Assembly: GCF_003054195.1 (NCBI RefSeq) | Contig: NZ_QBKP01000016.1 | Span: 1-64,000 of the forward strand | Length of the DNA stretch: 64,000 nucleotides | Source: Gemmobacter caeni | Lineage (GTDB): Bacteria; Pseudomonadota; Alphaproteobacteria; Rhodobacterales; Rhodobacteraceae | Reading direction: 5' to 3' | Shown: in pieces, positions 1 to 9,481 of the stretch | How positions within the stretch are numbered: the stretch's first letter is position 1 | Layout: the number at the start of each line of letters is the position of its first letter | Position numbers and translations under genes: made by a program | Notes under the pieces: generated by a model | What the model was told of the DNA's origin: nothing | Database searches by the model: none | The model's input: the letters and a program-made list of their open reading frames with translations, nothing else

Positions 1-49
1 GATCAACCTGCCAGACCCGCTCCGCACCGCCCGCCCGGCGGTCGCCTGA
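1..49 (+). CDS. Possible 3' end of a phage gene (partial)
   Basis: The frame beginning at base 2 stays open for 15 codons and stops with TGA at 47-49, shortly before the next well-supported start at 116. This fits the packed rightward gene order of the element, but the stretch is too short to identify and a chance open frame cannot be excluded. Confidence 0.35.
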   Translation, partial: INLPDPLRTARPAVA

Positions 50-115
50 GAGGCTCCGGTGCGGGGCGGCGCGCCGCCCCCATCCCGAACCCCTCGCACC
101 GAAAAGGAGATTGCG

Positions 116-387
116 ATGACCGATCCCGCGAAGCTGCGGCCCATCCTTGTCACGACGAAGCATCGTGGCGTGTTCGCGGGCCTTGTGCCCGAGGAACAGG
201 ATCTGGCCGCGTCGACCATGGCCCTGAAAGAGGCGCGCATGGCGATCTACTGGGGCACCACCAAGGGCCTGATGCAGCTGTGCGCCACCGGCCCGACCGG
301 CTCCAGCAAGATCAGCGCCCCGGCTGATATCCCGGTGCTGCATGACATCACCGCCGTGTTCGACATCACGCCGGAGGCCTGGACCAA

Positions 388-403
<16 letters not shown>
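116..403 (+). CDS. Small phage protein, DUF6948-like
   Basis: Encodes 95 residues. The ATG at 116 was chosen because AAAAGGAG lies about 8 bases upstream; longer readings begin in GC-rich sequence without a ribosome site. The protein is a compact alpha/beta type with the pattern PILVTTKHRGVFAG near the N-terminus and a WGTTKGLMQL segment in the middle. From memory this resembles small phage proteins grouped as DUF6948, which have no known function. Its 3' end overlaps the next gene by 16 bases, so the two are probably translated from one message. Confidence 0.7.
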
Positions 404-726
<323 letters not shown>

Positions 727-797
727 GCCGCACCCCTTCGCATGCCCTCATGGCGGGCAATCTCTGCCCGCCTCATTCCGATCACAGGGTGAACCCC

Positions 798-995
798 ATG
801 AAAGCGCCTCAAATCCATTTGAACACCGCCGCCGCCCGCGCCGACCAGTGGTCGCAGATCCTGCATTTCGCGGCGACCGTCGCGCTGGTCCTGACCATGA
901 CCGGCGGCGCGCTGGTAATCGCCCGCGCTGCCATCGCCAACGCGATTGGCATGCCCGCCGTGCTGGATCAGGCCGCCGAACGCGGGGGGATGTGA
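798..995 (+). CDS. Small phage membrane protein
   Basis: Encodes 65 residues from ATG 798, with GGGTGAACCCC just upstream. Residues roughly 21-45 form one hydrophobic segment (core ATVALVLTMTGGALVIA) after a polar N-terminus, so a single-pass inner-membrane protein is likely. A longer reading from 750 adds a stretch without a ribosome site. It is followed after 2 bases by the GapR-like gene. No family was recognised; a superinfection or holin-like role would be speculation. Confidence 0.65.
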   Translation: MKAPQIHLNTAAARADQWSQILHFAATVALVLTMTGGALVIARAAIANAIGMPAVLDQAAERGGM

Positions 996-997
996 TC

Positions 998-1393
998 ATG
1001 GATGGCGATGTCCGCGTGACGATCAGCACCGGCGACGGGACGGCCAGCGCAGTCACCTCGCTCTCGCGGCTGGTGAAGCTTGGCGACGATCTGCGCCAGA
1101 AGCAGGGCCACCCGCCGATGAAGGAAACCCCGGAGGACAAGCAGGTGAAACAGGACGCATATGCCGTGGCGGCGGACGAGCTGCGCCAGTTCGTCGAGCG
1201 CGTCGAGCATCTGGAGCAGGAGAAGAAGGACATCCTTGACCAGATCAAGGAGGTCTATGCCGAGGCGAAGGGCCGGGGCTACGACACCAAAGCCCTGCGC
1301 ACGCTGATCGCCCACCGCAAGAAGGACAAGGATCAGCTGGCCGAAGAACAGGCCGTCCTCGACATCTACAAGCAAGCCTTGGGCATGGAGTGA
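998..1393 (+). CDS. GapR-like DNA-binding protein (DUF2312)
   Basis: Encodes 131 residues. Residues about 46-131 match the GapR/DUF2312 pattern: ADELRQFVERVEHLEQEKKD, then IKEVYAEAKGRGYDTKALR, then a C-terminal helix ending near DIYKQALG. GapR of Caulobacter is a chromosome-organising protein that forms a clamp on overtwisted DNA ahead of replication and transcription. The extra 45 residues at the N-terminus are unrelated to that domain. Phage copies of this family are known, and here it may shape phage or host DNA. The start ATG 998 lies directly after the previous stop. Confidence 0.88.
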   Translation: MDGDVRVTISTGDGTASAVTSLSRLVKLGDDLRQKQGHPPMKETPEDKQVKQDAYAVAADELRQFVERVEHLEQEKKDILDQIKEVYAEAKGRGYDTKALRTLIAHRKKDKDQLAEEQAVLDIYKQALGME

Positions 1394-1397
1394 CGGC

Positions 1398-1784
1398 ATG
1401 TCTGATATCATCACCGTCCACATCAGCCCGTATATCGCGGCACAGGGCACCGCCGCCGAACTCGCCGCGATGGGCGTGACGCCTGCGAGCGATGATCTGA
1501 TCACCATGGCAGCCCGCCAGATGTTGGCCAACCACGACGCGTTCATGGGCGGCGATCCCTGCGACGAGGCCATGGAACGGAGGCTCGCTCTGGCAGCCTG
1601 CTTTGGCTCCGAGGCGCTGGCGCATGGCATGTGTGAGGGCAGCGGCACCAATGCGATGATCCGCGCCATCCTGATTGCGCTCATCGACCCGATGGACCCG
1701 CAGCTTGATTACCTGCGCGCCTGCAACCAGCCACCCCGCACTCAGGCCGAGCATGACCGGCAGGTGCTGGCCGGGGAGATTTGA
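1398..1784 (+). CDS. Phage hypothetical protein
   Basis: Encodes 128 residues and starts four bases after the GapR-like gene. The sequence is Ala-rich and probably all-helical, without a membrane segment or recognised motif. Cysteines are scattered and do not form a metal site. No function can be assigned. Confidence 0.65.
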   Translation: MSDIITVHISPYIAAQGTAAELAAMGVTPASDDLITMAARQMLANHDAFMGGDPCDEAMERRLALAACFGSEALAHGMCEGSGTNAMIRAILIALIDPMDPQLDYLRACNQPPRTQAEHDRQVLAGEI

Positions 1785-1787
1785 GCG

Positions 1788-1977
1788 ATGGGACAGACCC
1801 AGAAGACTGGAATAGGACCGTGCGACAGCTGCGGCTCTGATGACGACTGCCGTTGTGGCCCATGCCAATGCAAGTGGTGCCGATATGAACGCGGCGAGGC
1901 AACCGACATTGAAATCGCAATGATCAAGCGTGCGCGCGAAGAGCGTGACCGCCCGGTACTAAAGCGCGAGGCCCGTC

Positions 1978-1985
<8 letters not shown>
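1788..1985 (+). CDS. Cysteine-rich small phage protein
   Basis: Encodes 65 residues. Seven cysteines fall between residues 12 and 31 (C12, C15, C21, C23, C26, C28, C31), which suggests a small zinc-binding knuckle or cluster, followed by a charged helix (residues 38-60). It starts three bases after the preceding stop and overlaps the Gp37/Gp68 gene by 8 bases, so expression is probably coupled. I do not recognise a named family. Confidence 0.6.
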
Positions 1986-3067
<1,082 letters not shown>

Positions 3068-3075
<8 letters not shown>

Positions 3076-3301
3076 CACACCGGAACATCACGAACACACC
3101 TGCCCCGGCAGCCTCGCGATATGCGACCAGGTGACCGCGCAGGTTGAAGGCGACGCGCGCGCTGCCTCGCTCGTCCTGATCTTCGCCGCTACCATCGCGG
3201 CGATCCGGGCCGGCATCCCGGTCGAAAGGCTCGGCCAGCAATGCGTCAGCCTCGAAGAAATCGCCCGCACGCTGATCGGCCAGCCGAAAGAGGTGCATTG
3301 A
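3068..3301 (+). CDS. Phage hypothetical protein
   Basis: Encodes 77 residues from ATG 3068, overlapping the stop of the preceding gene by 8 bases; upstream readings lie inside that gene. The N-terminus is polar and contains His and Cys (residues 5-20), followed by an amphipathic or weakly hydrophobic helix around LVLIFAATIAAIRAGI. No family recognised. It ends in a TGATG overlap with the next gene. Confidence 0.6.
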
Positions 3302-3558
3302 TGCCGATCTATCCCCCTCGAACCCCGCCATTCAACTGCGTCATCTGCGGCGTGGCCAGACCGGCGTACTGGACCGATCCCAAACATCAGGACTACCCGC
3401 CGCTGTGCTTCCGCTGCGAGCAATACCAGCCATACCGGCAAGGCCCGATCACCATCAATCCGGATCGCCGCGTCGCCAAGCAGATCGCAGTGCTGGCGCA
3501 GGAAATCGCGGACGAGGCGCACCGCCAGACCCATGGGGGCTTCTATGGCCGAGCGTGA
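3301..3558 (+). CDS. Small zinc-ribbon-like phage protein
   Basis: Encodes 85 residues; the start is fixed by the TGATG overlap with the previous gene. Two CxxC pairs (CVIC near residue 13 and CFRC near residue 36) spaced by 19 residues form a likely zinc ribbon. A helical C-terminal half follows. Such small ribbons often bind nucleic acid or a protein partner, but the specific role is unknown. Confidence 0.62.
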   Translation: MPIYPPRTPPFNCVICGVARPAYWTDPKHQDYPPLCFRCEQYQPYRQGPITINPDRRVAKQIAVLAQEIADEAHRQTHGGFYGRA

Positions 3559-3799
3559 TTATGTCAGCACTCCCGTCGCGGATGCGCTTGGCCTGCGCGA
3601 TGTCATCACCGGGCTGGCGAAGGACCTGCAAGACCTTCGTGACCGCAAGATCAGCCCGACCGAAGGCCTCGCCCGCGCTGCCGTCGCCAAGCAGATCTGG
3701 AACGGTGTGCGCCTCTACATCGACGCATCGAAACAACTGGAGCGGCAGGCACGGCCGGTGCCGGATGCCAGGCAGCTGGAGGGCGACAAACATGACTGA
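3545..3799 (+). CDS. Phage hypothetical protein
   Basis: Encodes 84 residues from ATG 3545, placed 4-5 bases after a GGGGG run; an ATG at 3533 would add four residues and is possible. It overlaps the zinc-ribbon gene by 14 bases and the next gene by 8. The composition is helical and charged (a LRDRKISPTEGLARAAVAKQ core). No family recognised. Confidence 0.6.
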   Translation: MAERDYVSTPVADALGLRDVITGLAKDLQDLRDRKISPTEGLARAAVAKQIWNGVRLYIDASKQLERQARPVPDARQLEGDKHD

Positions 3800-4451
3800 T
3801 CGTCAGATCCCCTTCTCCGCGCCCATGGTCCGCGCGCTGCTGGAAGGCAGGAAGACGCAGACACGGCGCAACCTTCCCGCCGCGCACCCCAGGTTCCCAG
3901 AGTTTTCCCATATGCGAACTGACGTGCTGGACGATCCCGCTTTCGTCTGGTTCTGGAACGGTAAACATGATGGCGTCGGAGCCTCTCACCGGATTCCCTA
4001 CACCACCGGAGACCGCCTTTATGTGCGTGAGGCATGGCGGGCGCCGCTGCACGTCGATGATCAACCGCCCCGTGAAATCCCGCCAACGAACTCGGTCCAT
4101 TATTGCGCTGACGGCGACGCGCCAACGATCTTTGGTCGCTATCGACATGCCCGCTTTATGCCACGCTGGGCCAGCCGCCTGACGCTGAACGTCACCGATG
4201 TGCGCGTGCAGCGGTTGCGGGAAATCACCGCCGCAGACAGCATTGCCGAGGGGGTTAAATGCGACACTTGCTCAGCAATGGGCGAAAGTGCGTGCCATGG
4301 CAGGGGGTGTTTTGCAAGCCAAGAAGCCTTCCGCACCCTCTGGAACAGCCTGCACGGCCCCGACGCATGGGATGAAAACCCGTGGGTGGTCGCACTGACG
4401 TTCACCGTGGCGCGCGGCAACATCGACACGCTGGGGGCCACCAATGCTTGA
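3792..4451 (+). CDS. ASCH-like phage protein
   Basis: Encodes 219 residues. The N-terminus carries IPFSAPMVRALLEGRKTQTR, and later GDRLYVREAW and TDVRVQRLREITAADSIAEG occur. This arrangement is typical of the ASCH-like phage proteins whose beta-barrel fold is related to RNA-binding PUA domains. A Cys/His-rich insert (CDTCSAMGESACHGRGC, around residues 157-173) looks like a small metal site. It overlaps neighbours on both sides (8 bases each), directly before the DNA methyltransferase. Binding of modified nucleic acid is a plausible but unproven role. Confidence 0.75.
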   Translation: MTDRQIPFSAPMVRALLEGRKTQTRRNLPAAHPRFPEFSHMRTDVLDDPAFVWFWNGKHDGVGASHRIPYTTGDRLYVREAWRAPLHVDDQPPREIPPTNSVHYCADGDAPTIFGRYRHARFMPRWASRLTLNVTDVRVQRLREITAADSIAEGVKCDTCSAMGESACHGRGCFASQEAFRTLWNSLHGPDAWDENPWVVALTFTVARGNIDTLGATNA

Positions 4452-6687
4452 CGCGCTCACCCTCTTCCCCATCGACACGCCGGCGGCGCGCGCGCCAGAT
4501 CCGCGCCCGATGATCGTGGACAGCTTTGCCGGTGGCGGCGGCGCCTCGACCGGGATCGAGCTGGCCCTTGGACGCAGCCCGGATATCGCGATCAACCACA
4601 GCGAGGCGGCGCTGGCCCTGCATGCGGCCAATCACCCTGAGACGTTGCACCTGTCGGAAAACGTCTATCGCGTCGATCCGCTGACCCACATGCACGGGCG
4701 GCACATCGGCCTGATGTGGTTTTCGCCCGACTGCAAACACTTCTCGAAAGCCAAAGGCGGCGCCCCGGTCAAACGTAACATCCGCGATCTGGCATGGATC
4801 ATCCCCGGCTGGATCGAGCGCATCCAGAAATCAGGTGGCCGCGTGGATGTGGTGCTGCTGGAGAACGTCGAGGAGTTCCGCACCTGGGGACCGCTGATCG
4901 AAACCGACAAGGGGTTGATGCCCTGCCCTGACCGGCGCGGCGAGACCTTCGCGGCATGGTGCAAGGCACTGCGCCGTCTTGGCGGGCGCATCCAGTGGCG
5001 CGAGATGCGCGCCTGTGACTATGGCGCCCCGACCATCCGCAAGCGCCTGTTCGTCGTGGTGCGATTCGACCGCGAAAAGATCGTCTGGCCCGCACCGACC
5101 CACGGCGACCCGGAATCGGATGAAGTCCGCAAGGGCAAGCTGAAGCCATGGCGCACCGCGGCGGAATGCATCGACTGGTCTCTGCCCTGCCCGTCGATCT
5201 TTGACACTTCCGCCGACATCATGGCTAAGCACGGCCTGCGCGCCGTCCGGCCTCTGAAACCCAACACGCTCGCCCGCGTGGCGCGTGGCATCCATCGCTA
5301 TGTGCTGGAGGCGGCCCAGCCCTATCTGGTCAACCTGACCCATGGCGGGCGGCTGGAGGATCTGGCAGCGCCGATCCGCACCATCACCGGCGCGCACAGG
5401 GGCGAAAAGGCGCTGGTGGCGCCGTCCATCACCCGCTTCAACGGCGGCGCCACCGGGACGGATCTGCGCGCGCCCATGGCGACCGTGACCGCGAATAGCT
5501 GGATCAAGAAACCGGGCGGCGCGGCGCCATATGGCCTGCTCGCCCCTTGCCTCGCCAGCATCGCCCACGGCTATTCCGGCGGGCGCCGGGAATACCCGCT
5601 AACCGATCCGCTGGGCACCATCACTGTGGGCGGCGTGCAGCATGCCGTGATCGCGCCGACGCTCGCCAATATTGCCAATGGTAAAACGACAGGTCGCGGG
5701 CCCAACACCTGGCCGGTGGCGGCACCCCTACGAACGATCACAAGCGCCAATGGGCATGCAGTTGTCGCGCCGATCCTGTCGCAGATGTATGGCTCTGGCG
5801 GGGGTAATGGCGATCTGCGGCGTCCGCATCCGGTGGTCACCGCCGAAGGGCAGCATTCGAGCGTCATCGCCCCGGTGCTGACCTATGCCCAGCAGGGCGG
5901 CGCCTCGCGGCCCATCACGGCACCACACCACACGATCTGCGCCAGCAACAAAGATCAGAATGCGGTCATGGCCGCGACGATGATCCAGACCGGTTACGGC
6001 GAACCGGCGGGACAAGCGCCGCGCGCCCTCGACATCCGGCGCCCGCTGGGCACTGTGGTCGCGGGTGGGCAGAAACATGCGCCCATCGCCGCCTTCCTCG
6101 CCCAGCAGAACAACGACAGCCGCCGCGTGGGTGGCGTCAATCCGGGCCGACCAGCCGATGCACCCATGGCGACGATCTGCCAGAGCGGCAGCCATCAAAC
6201 CCCGGTCGCGGCCTTCTTCGCGAAATACTACGGCACCGGCGACGGGGCCCGCACCGATGAGCCCTGCCACACGATCACGACCCGGGACAGGATGGCACAC
6301 TGCGAGGCATCGCTAGCCGCGCCGCCCTTCGGCCCAGAACATCACGCCAAGGCCCGCGACGTCGCTCAGCTGCTGCGCGATCACGGGCTGTGGGATGACC
6401 GGGAGTTCGTGACGCTGACCGTGGAGGGTGCCGAGTTCGTCATCGTCGACATCGGCATGCGCATGCTCACCCCCCGCGAGCTGTTCACCGCGCAGGGCTT
6501 CCCGCCGGATTACGTCATCGAGGGCGTGTGGGAGGATCAGGACAGCGAAACCCCTACGTTCCGCGCCTTCCCGAAGGATGTGCAGGTGAGCTGCTGCGGC
6601 AACAGCGTCTGCCCGCCGCTGGCCGAAGCGCTGGTGCGGGCGAATTGCGGGCACCTAGCGGTGGATACCGAAGTGAGGACAGCATGA
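4444..6687 (+). CDS. Phage DNA cytosine-5 methyltransferase with repeated target-recognition region
   Basis: Encodes 747 residues and transfers a methyl group from SAM to C5 of cytosine in DNA. Visible motifs: SAM-binding DSFAGGGGAS (26-35), catalytic loop SPDCKHFSKAKGG (94-106, Cys97; the phage-type variant of the usual PCQ), ENV (140-142), RKRLFVVVRFD (199-209), RMLTPREL...QGFP (673-687) and GNSVCPPLAEAL (719-730). Between residues 308 and 616 the recognition region is made of nine repeats of 32-45 residues with the core 'PL-x-T-I-T' and usually a following 'HAVVAP'. Most C5 enzymes have one or two such units. The gene overlaps its neighbours at both ends, and no cognate restriction enzyme is adjacent, so protection against host restriction is likely. 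Confidence 0.93.
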   Translation: MLDALTLFPIDTPAARAPDPRPMIVDSFAGGGGASTGIELALGRSPDIAINHSEAALALHAANHPETLHLSENVYRVDPLTHMHGRHIGLMWFSPDCKHFSKAKGGAPVKRNIRDLAWIIPGWIERIQKSGGRVDVVLLENVEEFRTWGPLIETDKGLMPCPDRRGETFAAWCKALRRLGGRIQWREMRACDYGAPTIRKRLFVVVRFDREKIVWPAPTHGDPESDEVRKGKLKPWRTAAECIDWSLPCPSIFDTSADIMAKHGLRAVRPLKPNTLARVARGIHRYVLEAAQPYLVNLTHGGRLEDLAAPIRTITGAHRGEKALVAPSITRFNGGATGTDLRAPMATVTANSWIKKPGGAAPYGLLAPCLASIAHGYSGGRREYPLTDPLGTITVGGVQHAVIAPTLANIANGKTTGRGPNTWPVAAPLRTITSANGHAVVAPILSQMYGSGGGNGDLRRPHPVVTAEGQHSSVIAPVLTYAQQGGASRPITAPHHTICASNKDQNAVMAATMIQTGYGEPAGQAPRALDIRRPLGTVVAGGQKHAPIAAFLAQQNNDSRRVGGVNPGRPADAPMATICQSGSHQTPVAAFFAKYYGTGDGARTDEPCHTITTRDRMAHCEASLAAPPFGPEHHAKARDVAQLLRDHGLWDDREFVTLTVEGAEFVIVDIGMRMLTPRELFTAQGFPPDYVIEGVWEDQDSETPTFRAFPKDVQVSCCGNSVCPPLAEALVRANCGHLAVDTEVRTA
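5365..6291 (+). repeat. Nine degenerate protein-level repeats in the methyltransferase
   Basis: The threonine-centred cores occur at residues about 313, 347, 392, 431, 465, 497, 537, 577 and 611 (TIT, TVT, TIT, TIT, VVTA, TIC, TVV, TIC, TIT). Each is followed in most copies by a (H)AVxAP or VAA segment. Spacing is 32-45 residues. The DNA copies have diverged, so the duplications are old or have been under selection to differ. Confidence 0.85.
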
Positions 6688-6914
6688 CTATCATGGACTT
6701 TCAGCCGCGCAAGTTCTGGATGGTATCAGGAGATGGGCCATCGCGCCTGCGCCATCCCGACAGATTGTCAGCAGAGATGGAGGCACGGCGCCTCGCGCGC
6801 GCCCATCCTGGAACGCCGTTTTTTGTCATGGAGGCCATCGCCGTTCACCGCAAAGTGGACGTAGAGCGGATTGATCTTGGCGATGCTCCTCATGTCGATG
6901 ACGTGCCGTTTTGA
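6684..6914 (+). CDS. Small phage protein
   Basis: Encodes 76 residues. Start and stop are both coupled by ATGA overlaps, with the methyltransferase upstream and the next small gene downstream. It is a mixed alpha/beta sequence with FWMVSGDGPSRLRHPD near the start and an FVMEAIAVH strand. It looks like the small 'hypothetical' phage proteins that accompany replication or modification genes; no function is known. Confidence 0.65.
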   Translation: MTIMDFQPRKFWMVSGDGPSRLRHPDRLSAEMEARRLARAHPGTPFFVMEAIAVHRKVDVERIDLGDAPHVDDVPF

Positions 6915-7063
6915 TGGATGACAGCATGACCCATATCGACACGAGCAAAGAGGCGGCGAAACGGGAACATGACAAGTTCGTCACCCGGGTTTTCCGCGAC
7001 ATCCACCAGATCGAGCGCATGGCGACCGAGGCAGTCACCACCGCGCGACCACAGGAGGGCTGA
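6914..7063 (+). CDS. Very small phage protein (49 aa)
   Basis: Encodes 49 residues from the ATG overlapping the previous stop (ATGA); an internal ATG at 6926 would give 45 residues. The sequence is a charged, probably helical peptide (KEAAKREHDKFVTRVFRDIH). It is supported by tight fit between coupled genes and by continuous coding frame use, not by homology. Confidence 0.5.
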   Translation: MDDSMTHIDTSKEAAKREHDKFVTRVFRDIHQIERMATEAVTTARPQEG

Positions 7064-7066
7064 CAC

Positions 7067-7252
7067 ATGGGCCGCCGCGCGACCTTTACGGAAAAACAGA
7101 TCGCAGCCGCCGTCTCGGCCGCCCGTGCGACAGATCCGCGTGCGGTGGTTGAAATCGTCACCCCGTCTGGCACGATACGCATTCTGCCGGAATCTGCCCC
7201 TGCGAAACCGGCCGATGATGTGGAGGCATGGTTCGGGCGTGACAATGGTTAA
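7067..7252 (+). CDS. Conserved small protein preceding the integrase
   Basis: Encodes 61 residues, starting four bases after the previous stop and overlapping the integrase start by 8 bases. The sequence FTEKQIAAAVSAARATD then VVEIVTPSGTIRILPE matches a short type commonly found immediately before integrases in alphaproteobacterial prophages (from memory). It might be a directionality factor, but it lacks an obvious winged-helix excisionase signature, so function is left open. Confidence 0.68.
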   Translation: MGRRATFTEKQIAAAVSAARATDPRAVVEIVTPSGTIRILPESAPAKPADDVEAWFGRDNG

Positions 7253-8342
7253 GCTGCGCGGCATCAACAAGGTCCGCAAACGCCTGTCCGATGGCAGCGT
7301 GATTGAGATGCATTATGCATGGCGCGGCAAAGGTGCGCCGTGCTTCTGGCGCAGTGACAGCAAGATCGAAATCGGGTCACCCGAGTATGTAGCCGCCCTG
7401 GCCGAAGCCGCGCCCAAAGGGCAGGCTGCCAAGGGCAAGTTCCGTGAGGTGATCCTCGGCTTTCTGTCCAGCCAGGAGTTTCGCGGTCTGGCGCCGCGCA
7501 CCCAATCAGACATGCGCATATCCATCAACCATCCGAAAAGCGGGATCGACACCAAATTCGGTGATGCACCCCTCAGGGCATTCGACGATCCGCGTATCCG
7601 CAAGCAGGTGCTGGACTGGCGCGACGGGATCGGCGGCAAGGTTGGGGATGACCGCGTGCGCCACCTGCAAAGGATCGTCGGCTGGGCGCTGGATCGCGGG
7701 TTGCTGATGCAGCACCGCCTGATGGGGATCAAATCGACCTACAAGGCCAGCCGCGCCGAAGTGTTCTGGCTGGCGTCCGACATCGAGGCATTCGTGGCCG
7801 GGGCGCCGGCGCATGTCGGGCGCATCCTGATCGCCGCCACCGAAACCGGCCTGCGGCCCGGCGATCTGGCAAAGCTGACGCGCGAGCAGATTCACCCCAC
7901 TCCGACCGGCCGCCGGATCGTCGTCTGGACATCGAAGGGTAAGGCCAAGCGCCGTGTCGCCTCGATCCCGGTCACGCCGCGCATGGCTGCGCTGATCGAC
8001 AGCACCCCGGCCGACCAGTCTGCCATCATCACGAACAAGGGCGGGCAGCCCTATCAGCACGAGAACTATCTGGGCGATGCGGTCAGTACCTGGCGCGACA
8101 AGCTCGGGTTGAGATCAGAACTGCGCCTCTATGATGCGCGGGGAACTGCGGCGACCCGGCTCTTTCAGGCAGGTGCAGAACTGCGCGAGATCGCGACCCA
8201 CATGGGATGGTCTATCAAACACGCATCCGAGGTGATCGAGCGTTATGTCGCGCTGTCTCCGGAGATGACCGACGAGCTCGCCGGAAAGCTGCAACAGGCC
8301 GAATCCAGAACGAAAATGCAAACTGGGGTGCAAACCGGATAG
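7245..8342 (+). CDS. int: Tyrosine recombinase / phage integrase
   Basis: Encodes 365 residues from ATG 7245. The catalytic domain has the first Arg in ATETGLRPGDL (R204), the beta-hairpin Lys region TSKGKAKR (about 230-236), the second Arg in LYDARGTAATRL (R299, with the usual preceding His replaced by Asp/Tyr), THMGWS in place of the GH box, and the nucleophile Tyr334 in IERYVAL. These substitutions are usual for the alphaproteobacterial subgroup with a D-x-R-G-T box. It integrates the element at the adjacent tRNA-Pro gene, 20 bp downstream of its stop. Confidence 0.93.
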   Translation: MVKLRGINKVRKRLSDGSVIEMHYAWRGKGAPCFWRSDSKIEIGSPEYVAALAEAAPKGQAAKGKFREVILGFLSSQEFRGLAPRTQSDMRISINHPKSGIDTKFGDAPLRAFDDPRIRKQVLDWRDGIGGKVGDDRVRHLQRIVGWALDRGLLMQHRLMGIKSTYKASRAEVFWLASDIEAFVAGAPAHVGRILIAATETGLRPGDLAKLTREQIHPTPTGRRIVVWTSKGKAKRRVASIPVTPRMAALIDSTPADQSAIITNKGGQPYQHENYLGDAVSTWRDKLGLRSELRLYDARGTAATRLFQAGAELREIATHMGWSIKHASEVIERYVALSPEMTDELAGKLQQAESRTKMQTGVQTG

Positions 8343-8362
8343 GTCCGGAACCTGCTAAGTAT

Positions 8363-8439
8363 TGGTCGGGGCGAGAAGATTCGAACTTCCGACCTACGGT
8401 ACCCAAAACCGTCGCGCTACCAGGCTGCGCTACGCCCCG
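8363..8439 (-). tRNA. tRNA-Pro (anticodon TGG)
   Basis: A 77-base gene on the minus strand with a 7-bp acceptor stem (CGGGGCG/CGCCCCG), D arm GCGCAGCCTGGTAGCGC, anticodon stem ACGGT/ACCGT with loop TTTGGGT giving TGG, T arm with GTTCGAATC, and an encoded CCA end (8363-8365). Its 3' end faces the integrase and very likely supplies the attachment core. The tRNA is intact after integration, as expected when the element restores the 3' end. Confidence 0.97.
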
Positions 8440-8480
8440 ACTGGCGGCTTCCTAACCGGGTATCGTCGGCTTGGAAAGAG

Positions 8481-8975
8481 CTATTCCGCCGCGCAGGGCC
8501 AAACAGCTTCATCCTGCCCGATGACGGGATGGCGCAGTTCGGCTCCGGGCGCGATGCCGATGGCTGCGGCCAGACCGCCGTTTACCTCCAGCACGAACTG
8601 CACATCTTCACCGCCGTCGATCGGGGTTTCTTCCTGCGGCACCGCATTGGCATGCACCCGCGTCACACGTCCCGCCGCATCGGCGAAGATCATGTCCAGC
8701 GGAAGAAGGGTATTCTTCATCCAGAACACCGCGCGTTGCGGTGCCTCATAGACGAACAGCATTCCGGCAGAACGGCCAAGATGATCGCGGAACATCAGCC
8801 CCTGCGCCCGCTCTGCCGTATCGTCGGCCACCTCGACAGAGAACCGGGCCGTGCCGAACGGCCCCCGAAGATCCACCGCCTGCGGATCGCAGGCGCCGGC
8901 CAGCGCGCTGCCAGCTATCAGGCCGGACAGCACCGCTGCCGTCAGGATTTGTCGCCGCGCACTGCTGCTTCCCAT
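8481..8975 (-). CDS. DUF192 family exported protein
   Basis: Encodes 164 residues. A signal peptide is visible (RRQILTAAVLSGLIAGSALAG, cut near residue 27). The mature part has the DUF192 pattern: AERAQGLMFRDHLG, GMLFVYEAPQRAVFWMKNTL, PLDMIFAD and PVIGQD near the end. The family has a known structure but no established biochemical role. The start overlaps the end of the upstream cold-shock gene by 34 bases, so the two are co-transcribed. Confidence 0.88.
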   Translation of the reverse strand: MGSSSARRQILTAAVLSGLIAGSALAGACDPQAVDLRGPFGTARFSVEVADDTAERAQGLMFRDHLGRSAGMLFVYEAPQRAVFWMKNTLLPLDMIFADAAGRVTRVHANAVPQEETPIDGGEDVQFVLEVNGGLAAAIGIAPGAELRHPVIGQDEAVWPCAAE

Positions 8976-9481
8976 GACACCACCTGCACCGCCATCCGGC
9001 CGCGCTTGCCTTCGATGATGCGCAGACAGACCGCCTCTCCCGCCGCCAGATCGGCAAAGCCCGACTGGCGCAGAACCTCGACATGGATGAACACATCCTC
9101 TGACCGGCCAAAGACGTTGGCGAAGCCAAATCCCTTGCCCTTGTCGAACCATTTCACCCGCGCGGGTTCCAGCGGACGCGCGGCAATCTCTTCCGCCGTC
9201 GCCGAGGTCTGCCCCTCTGCCACCGGGAAGGTCACCCCCCCCGGAGGCTCGATCTTCACCACTTCTACCGCCTGCACTCCACGCTGCGTATTCTGCACAA
9301 GAACCGAAATTCCGGTGCCATCCGCGACCGAGCTTTGCCCATAGTTGCGCAGCACATTGGCGTGCAGCAGAATATCTGCCCCGCCTTCGTCACCGACGAT
9401 GAAGCCGAAGCCCTTCGCCGGATCGAACCACTTTACCTTGCCGTGCACGAGCTGTGCAGCGACATCATTTTCTTCAGTCAT
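8942..9481 (-). CDS. Protein with two cold-shock domains
   Basis: Encodes 179 residues. Two cold-shock domains are visible: residues about 11-75 with GKVKWFDPAKGFGFI, and 105-170 with ARVKWFDKGKGFGFA and the RNP2-like DVFIHVEVL. A Pro/Ala-rich linker joins them. Such proteins bind single-stranded DNA or RNA; the double form is common in Rhodobacteraceae. ATG 9481 was chosen over an upstream ATG at 9520 because the shorter product begins just before the first domain. The DUF192 gene follows with an overlap. Confidence 0.9.
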   Translation of the reverse strand: MTEENDVAAQLVHGKVKWFDPAKGFGFIVGDEGGADILLHANVLRNYGQSSVADGTGISVLVQNTQRGVQAVEVVKIEPPGGVTFPVAEGQTSATAEEIAARPLEPARVKWFDKGKGFGFANVFGRSEDVFIHVEVLRQSGFADLAAGEAVCLRIIEGKRGRMAVQVVSWEAAVRGDKS

